NCBI RefSeq assembly: GCF_963169125.1
Contig: NC_084801.1
Span: forward strand, 110,325,061-110,389,060
Length of the DNA: 64,000 bases
Origin: Humulus lupulus
Lineage: Eukaryota; Streptophyta; Magnoliopsida; Rosales; Cannabaceae
Direction of reading: 5' to 3'
Positions 57,886 to 64,000 of this stretch are shown here, one piece after another (positions within the stretch are counted from its first letter, which is position 1; each line of letters opens with the position of its first letter). The position numbers and the translations under genes are program-made. Below the pieces are notes generated by a model. That model was not told where the DNA came from, made no database searches, and was given only the letters and a program-made list of their open reading frames with translations.

Positions 57886-58348
57886 AGCTATTCAAGTCAA
57901 TCTGCAAATAACGACTCGGCAGTCAGACCATGATGACAGGGTAAAAGCATCTCCAAAATCCACAAATAGAATATAACCAACTAGAAACAATCCACATATA
58001 AGCATCCATTCTCATGCACTGGCTGCTAATAAGCACGCCTCCAATCTCACTACACAATAGCAATAAAACAGGCATTCATACATGCACGATATACAATTAC
58101 TCATCCAAATATTCGTTTACATGCACGGCGATGTTAATAAACATGCCTCAATATTCTCACACAGCAATCAAGGGCCAGGCCCTATCAGTATCTCATACTT
58201 CCTATATATCCAATAAACAGCAACATTCATAACTCATTTCAGGCACATAAACGTATAAACACATATACACATTACCGAACCCTAATTTGAGCTTGTCTCT
58301 AGCAGCAAATGTACATGTCCAGCCTACCTTCAGGAACCCTTAAACCTA
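57886..58348 (-). other. Leader of Gypsy-D
   Basis: About 460 bp between primer site and gag. No counterpart of the extra leader ORF of Gypsy-A is seen. Confidence 0.6.
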
Positions 58349-58367
58349 GGATGCTCTGATACCAAGT
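58349..58367 (-). other. Primer-binding site of Gypsy-D
   Basis: Minus strand ACTTGGTATCAGAGCATCC directly after the LTR; tRNA-Met type. Confidence 0.9.
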
Positions 58368-60663
58368 TGTAATGCCTTGGATAGCCAAGACCGCTACACT
58401 GTGTGTTTATAAAGGTATCAGACTTGCTAATCAAGTCGTTTAATCAAAACGTGTCATTAGCTAAAGTGTTCTAGGGCTAAAAGACATTTTGGCTGCAAAA
58501 GAAACATTTTATAGATTGTAAACAATTTACGGAAGGGATCCCCAAAAGTACAAAGTTTAAAAGTTGGTTTACAAAATTCAACAGTTAAGAGTAACCATTA
58601 GCCATACTAAGGCAAAATACAAGGTTCTGGTCCTCTCGTCCCTGTAATCTCCTCAACCATGGCGGTTGAGCGGCCTGACATGTAAAGTCACCCTGCAGAG
58701 CTCTCCAATTAGGGTTGATCAATCTTTCCCTTGCCTTTACCTGCACCACGCAGAACCTGTGAGCCAAGGCCCAACAAGAAAACAACATACACAACATATA
58801 CAATATTTTTAAACAGATATTCTAGTAAGCATGTTCAGATATTCAACCCATAGCATATAAGCATACTTCAAGGTACAATTACTCCATCTATACTTAGATT
58901 ATTCAACACTCTCATTAATCACATTCATAGCCAAATATAATTATCAACAATCACAAATACTAGGACCGACAACTTAGGTCGCACCCTCTGTTTAACCCAC
59001 TGACTCCGGCCCGCTTAAACCGAGCTCAGTGCATAATAAGCTGTCCTCGGATACCAGTGTCCGAGCCGTGCCAATTGCACAAGTTAACCGTGGTACCCTT
59101 AGCCCGTTGGTTTACAATTTACATGGAATAATACCATTCTTTCAGTCATATATATCAGGGAGCCCTGCAGTTTTCTTACCTTTGGCTTCTAGATGAATTA
59201 GTTATGGGCGGTACTCCTTCAGCGTGATCCGATCCCCAAGCCCTAGCTTAGCACCTAGTCACAACCATGATGAAGGATACCATTAACAATCTTAAATGAG
59301 TTTCTAAACCAAGTTCTAGTCCTCGGAACATTGAACTTCACCAAATATGGTAAAAGACTCAATCTCGAGCACCCTAGGTTAAATTCCCAAGCCTAAAATC
59401 TAAAAATCCCTTAAGGGCCCCGGCATAGGCCATCCATACCGCGGCATGGCCCCAAACAGAGCCCACTTAAGGCACAAAAATTGGTAAGGGCCGCGACATT
59501 CCTTAGGCCATGCCGCAGCCCGCCCTCCTTCCTCAGCACAACACAACTTCCAAGGGCCGCGACTCACCAAGAACCATGTCGCGGCCTGACCCTTCGAATC
59601 CAGAAAAACCCACCATTTTCAACCTCTAAACCTCACTTTAGGCCATCCCAAAGCTCCCAACTCAAAACCAATTAATAACAACATCATTAGAATGATTTAA
59701 ACAAAACAATTCCACCAAAAATCCAGCCTAGCACTCACCAAAATCCCAATTCCAATTTCTGAGATTTCAAACCTAGAAACTCAAAACTAGATATGGAAAT
59801 ACTAAAATTCAACCATCAAACTTTGAATTGAAACTTACCTCAGCTGTATAATCGTTCTTCCAAGAATCCCCTGACCTATCTTCAAAGTTTCAAGCCTCAA
59901 ACTCCACCTTGAATATCAAAATCACAACTATTAAAAACTCAGCCATTTTTCTTAAAGTTCCTAACCACAGAACGGAAATCAATGCTTACCTTGGCTCTAA
60001 TTCAGTCCTTGATTAGTTCTTGAGCTCAACCTCTAATTCAGCCCTTTAGTTCCTCAAAGATTCAGCTTGATACCAGTAATTCCTCCTGAAATTTCAGTGT
60101 GGTTCTTCCTTAAGAGAGAGAAGAAAGAGAAGGAGGTGAGAAAGGGTCGGTCTAATTTTGGGTCCACTATTTTCTAAAGTCTTCCAAGTATATCCTTAGG
60201 TTATTAGACTAATCCCAAAGCTCGGGGTACCTGAAACATCCCCGAGGGCAAAATAGTAAATTTCCCCAATATTCCCGCCTAAACTCTCTAACCTCAAATA
60301 TATCTCCATATATTTATTTCCATCACCTGATAGTCTAAATCACTACCCGATACCTAAAATGCCCTTGACTTGTCCAAAGTCAATTATAATGCCCCGTTGT
60401 GGCTTTTCTCGCTATCTATCCCTAGGATCGCCTTGAGTCGCCGGCTACATAGTTATCCCCATAATAATGTGGTTCTCACATATACAACATATTTATTACA
60501 TATTATCACCTAATATCGTCGATTATCATATAATATCATTTAAGCACTATTAATCACATAATACCACATTCAAATAAATACTATCCACTCTAATCCCATT
60601 TATGCCCTCTCGACACACTAATCAAGGCCTTTAAGCCTTATTAGCAAATTTGGCGTCGTTGCA
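58368..60663 (-). repeat. 5' LTR of Gypsy-D
   Basis: 2296 bp; on the minus strand it starts TGCAACGACGCC (60663) and ends GGCATTACA (58368). Long tracts are identical to the 3' copy. Donor-like motif at 59175-59181. Confidence 0.95.
59555..59586 (-). other. LTR stem-loop, Gypsy-D 5' copy
   Basis: Same perfect 9-bp arms and same 14-nt loop as the 3' copy, 1077 bp from the LTR start in both. Confidence 0.75.
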
Positions 60664-61978
60664 CCCGGTCTTAGTTGTTCATTCACAGATATGCAACACA
60701 TAGCATATATTCAAAAAATACACACATAATCATATAGGGCCGTGCCCTGCAACACAAACTACAGGGCCACGCCCTGCTCTACAGGTACCATAGTTTTCTT
60801 ACTTGTGTCCCAAGCTTCCCGAGCACCGATATCCTAAGCACAGTCCCCTAGTCCGAGCCTCTCTGAAAACCTAGTCAAAATGTATCAAAAACATTCATCC
60901 ATCAAGTTCTAATCCATTAAATAACTTTATTTAATCTCCAGAAACTTGAACTCTATCAATCCTGCTGATAAAATCCATCCCGAGCCTTAACTTTTGGATT
61001 ACTGAGCCTAAAACCTTTTTGGGGTCCAAAAACCCCTTAAGAGTCGTGTCCCCAAGGCCTTGTGCCGCGTCCCGCCTCAACCAGAGGTTCAGCCTCCCCT
61101 TTCTACAGACGCACGCCACAGCCCAACCAAAGAGGCGTCGTGGCTCGCCCTTCATTTTGGCCTCCCATCTGTTCTAGAGGGCTGGGACTCACCAAGAATA
61201 GAGTTGCAGCCCGACCCCCTTCAAACCTAGAAAATCCCCCATTTTAACAACCAAAACCTAGCCAATTTAACCCACAATCAATCCCACAAGTCAATTTAAT
61301 CATCACAGTAGTTCTAGAATGGTCCCAGCAACAAAACCTAACAAAAACTAATCCCAAAATTCACCCCAAATAACCAAGAGTGATCCACCATTTAGCTTAC
61401 ATGGATAAACTTATAATTCTAACGAAACTCAGCATAAACTCAGATAATTTAATGCTAGGACTCTTACCTCATGGATGAATTCAGGCCATACTTGCTCTTC
61501 AACTTCCCAAGCTTACTCCTCTCACAATCCAAACCTTAGATTTCTGACTTCCTAGCTTAATTCTTCTAGAACATTCTTCAGCCTTCAAGCTCCCAAAGAG
61601 AGAGAAACCGAGGGATAGGGAGATAGGGTCGATTTAGGAAAAAAACTAGGTGTTTCTCTGCTTTGTCTTACTTAGCCTAAGTCACTTAAGTTACCTCCAA
61701 GGCTCGGGGTACCAAAAACGTCCCAGAGGGAAAAATGGTAAATTTCCCCGATATTCCCTCCTAAACGTTCTAACTTCAAATATATCTCCAAATATTTATT
61801 TTCATAACCCGATAACCCAGTAAAATGTCTAACACCCAAAATACCCCTTAGCTCGTCCCAAGTCGGGTATCGGGTCCCGTTGTGACTTCCTAGCTAAACT
61901 GCTCCCTAGGACTGTCTCAGATCGTGCATCTCAAATATATCACCACTCACACGTGGTAAAGATCACAATATTCACAAA
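60664..61978 (-). repeat. Gypsy-C LTR, second part
   Basis: Resumes with CCCGG (60664-60668) and runs to 61978, where a plus-strand LTR (Gypsy-E) cuts it about 300 bp before its expected end. It contains the stem-loop at 61179-61212. With 50322-50986 it makes about 1.98 kb of a roughly 2.3 kb LTR. Confidence 0.85.
61179..61212 (-). other. LTR stem-loop, Gypsy-C
   Basis: Arms GGGCTGGGAC (61179-61188) and GTTGCAGCCC (61203-61212), 14-nt loop TCACCAAGAATAGA. Eight Watson-Crick pairs, one G-T and one mismatch. Relative to the Gypsy-E stem one C-G pair has become T-A on both sides. Confidence 0.6.
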
Positions 61979-64000
61979 TGTAGCATCTCAAATTCGCTAA
62001 TAAGGCTTAGGACCTTGATTAGCGTGCCTAGAGGGCAATAAGTGGTTTATTATATTAATATGTGAATTTGGTGAGTATGTGATTAGAAATGCATGTTTAG
62101 ATGAATTAAGTATGCATGTGGGCCCCATTTGGTTGTTAGGGGCATGTTTGTAATTTTAGCCCGTTGAGGGCATAAATGTAATATTTGTGAATATTGTGAT
62201 ATTTACCACGTGAGGGTGGTGATATATTTGAGTTGCACGATCCGAGATAGCCCTAGGTAGCAGTTTAGCTAGAAAGTCACAATGGGGTCAAATACCCGAT
62301 TCGGAAGGATCTTACGGGTATTTTGGGAATATTATATGTGTTCGGGAATTATTGAGTAATGGGTAGTAATTTAGTAATGTTTGAGGCATGTTGGGATTAA
62401 ACGGGGATTTATAGGAATACTCGGGGACTTACCGGAATTTTGTAAATGACTAAATTGCCCTTGGGATTACTTAAGGGTAAGGATAGATTTAAGGGGCAAA
62501 GGGGTAATTTGGCCTTAGGGCCTTGATTAGCATGCCTAGAGGGCAATAGGTGAATTATGGATATAATATGTGAATTTATGTGAATATGTGATAAAGATGC
62601 ATGTTTGGTTGAATTAAATATGCATGTGGGCCCCAATTGGTTATTAGGGGTATGTTTGAGATTTTAGCCCGTTGAGGGTATAAATGTGATAAATGTGATA
62701 TGTTTGTGATATATCTGTGTAGCACGATCCGAGATAGTCCTAGGGAACAGTTAGCCAGAAAGTCACACGGGGTTGAGAATCCGACTCAGGGCGAGTCGAG
62801 GGGTATTTTGGGAATTAGATGTTTTATGGGGTTATCGGGTTATGGAAATAAATATTTGGAGATATATTTGAGGTTAGAATGTCTAGGAGGGAATATTGGG
62901 GAAATTTACCATTTTGCCCTCGGGGACGTTTTTGGTACCCCAAGCCTTGAGGTAACCTTAAGCTTAATTTTAATAAAACAAAACAAAAGAAGCTTTCAGA
63001 ATTTGTAGAAACCGACTTTTAGACACTTCTCTCTCCCTTTATTTTTCTCTAAGGCATAGCAAAGGAAAGTGGTGGTGGAAGCTAATCTAACTAAGGAATT
63101 GAAGCTAGAGTTTGTGGGCTAGAAGCTTGGGGGCTTAGGAGATCAACTCAGAGACTTAATTCAACAAGGGTAAGCTTTAAATTACAAGAATTTCTCTTGA
63201 AGTTTCTGCTGGTTTTCTTAGAATGTGCATGTAGATGGGTAAAGGATTGATTTTGGGTTTGATGAGGTTTTTGGCTTAAGTTCTTGTTAGGTTTTGCTGC
63301 TGAAATTGATTTAAGACTTCTGTGATTAATGTTTGGATTGTTAGGTTGATTTTTATGGATGATTGGCTGGGTTTTAGAAGAGAAAATGGAGGATTTTTCT
63401 GGGTTTGAAGGGTCGGGCCGCGACATTGTTCTTGCTGAGTCGCGGCCCTCCGAAGCATTTGGGTGGCCTGGAAGAAGGGCGGGCCGCTGCGCGCCTGCCC
63501 TGTTTTGGGTGTGCTCTCGGGTTTGGGGGCGGGTCTTAGCTCTTAGTGCCATTTTGTGCTTTAAAGTTTTTTTTGACTTGGGAACCTAATTGCTAAGGCT
63601 CGGGATGGATTTTATCACCTGGATTGATAGAATTCAAGCTCCCGGAGATTAGAGTTATGGCTCAATGTTATTTAATGGATTAGAACTTGATGGATGAATG
63701 TTGTTAATATGTTGTGACTAAGGTTTCGGCGAGGCTCGGATTAGGGGACTGTGCTCGGGAGATCGGTGCTTGGAGAGCTCGGGACGCAGGTAAGAAAACC
63801 ACTGTTCCCATAGAGCTTGTATGCAGGGCCGAGCCCTATTTAATTGTATTGCAGGGCCTAGCCCTTTGATTGAATTTGTTCATGTTCAGTATATGCTTTA
63901 TTATGCTATGAATGCAAATGTATAAATGTTCGGCAAGAGTCAGGAACGACGCAGGCCGAGGTCGGCATGGCCGAGAACGGCAAAGGGCCGGGAATGGTGT
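61979..64000 (+). repeat. Gypsy-E LTR (incomplete), with an internal duplication
   Basis: Starts TGTAGCATCTCAAATTCGC inside the Gypsy-C LTR (left flank ACAAA, 61974-61978) and runs off the window. The segment from 62013 is repeated, diverged, from 62521, so the first roughly 500 bp of the LTR occur twice. Later landmarks: GC-rich island with stem-loop (63415-63448), CGCAGGTAAGAAAACC at 63785, and short GGCCGAG/GGCCGGGAA repeats at 63945-64000. Confidence 0.85.
63415..63448 (+). other. LTR stem-loop, Gypsy-E
   Basis: Perfect 10-bp arms GGGCCGCGAC (63415-63424) and GTCGCGGCCC (63439-63448), loop of 14 nt ATTGTTCTTGCTGA. Confidence 0.75.

Larger units (their letters stand above)
50987..60663 (-). 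mobile_element. Gypsy-D: complete Tekay-like LTR retrotransposon
   Basis: 9677 bp flanked by perfect CCCGG (50982-50986 and 60664-60668). LTRs 50987-53316 and 58368-60663, internal 53317-58367 with primer site, gag-pol and polypurine tract. It is the best-preserved element here: one frame of 480 codons runs from nucleocapsid to RT. It interrupts the Gypsy-C LTR. Confidence 0.95.

Noticed and set aside
63148..63552. 134-codon minus-strand ORF in the Gypsy-E LTR, and similar ORFs at 13205-13435, 20107-20340, 34540-34824, 42961-43218 and 59481-59675
   Set aside because: All lie on the GC-rich island of the LTRs, where stops are rare by composition. The two LTRs of one element do not keep the same frame (compare 13205-13435 with 20107-20340), and the likeness comes from the shared DNA.

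Overview
This window looks like repeat-packed intergenic DNA from a flowering plant, most likely a eudicot. The evidence is long LTR retrotransposons of the Ty3/Gypsy (chromovirus, Tekay/Del-like) and Ty1/Copia (SIRE and TNT1-94/Angela-like) groups, primer-binding sites of the tRNA-Met type (TGGTATCAGAG), and the edge of a CACTA DNA transposon. I cannot name the species. I found no host gene, no structural RNA gene and nothing prokaryotic. Every recognisable protein belongs to a mobile element and nearly all are broken by stops, frameshifts, deletions or insertions.

Layout. 1-1544: end of a CACTA element (minus strand) with the first exon of its transposase, inserted in an inverted 393-bp LTR fragment (1545-1937). 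2910-21889: Gypsy-A (plus), flanked by the perfect duplication TCTCT. A second element, Gypsy-B (12253-21577), sits inside its 3' LTR. 22185-29216: a truncated minus-strand SIRE element (SIRE-1) with an extra ORF after pol (ORF3), which is split by a solo Copia LTR (24725-26610, perfect AAGAA duplication). 29217-36407: a mosaic of truncated LTRs and Copia pol. 36408-48729: a plus-strand SIRE element (SIRE-2), also with ORF3, its RNase H split by a solo Gypsy LTR (41887-44172). SIRE-2 itself lies inside the 3' LTR of a minus-strand Copia (35576-50321). From 50322 a minus-strand Gypsy LTR begins. It is split by the complete Gypsy-D (50987-60663, perfect CCCGG duplication) and later by a plus-strand LTR (61979 onward) that runs off the window.

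How the parts relate. The Gypsy elements carry gag, protease, reverse transcriptase, RNase H, integrase and a chromodomain-like tail. The SIRE elements carry two-knuckle Gag, protease, integrase, RT and RNase H, then a spacer of about 1 kb and ORF3, which has the look of the 'putative plant transposon protein' domain. The nesting gives relative ages: Gypsy-A is older than Gypsy-B; the Copia at 35576-50321 is older than SIRE-2, which is older than the solo LTR in it; the LTR at 50322-61978 is older than Gypsy-D.

Most interesting signals: (i) ORF3 in two diverged SIRE copies; (ii) an undescribed-looking ORF with an acidic tail between the primer-binding site and gag of Gypsy-A; (iii) a GC-rich stem-loop with a constant 14-nt loop at about +1 kb in the Gypsy LTRs, seen in six LTR insertions (eight LTR copies) with varying stem quality; (iv) conserved splice-donor and acceptor-like motifs in the same LTRs; (v) Gypsy-B, whose interior is far more decayed than that of the older element it interrupts.
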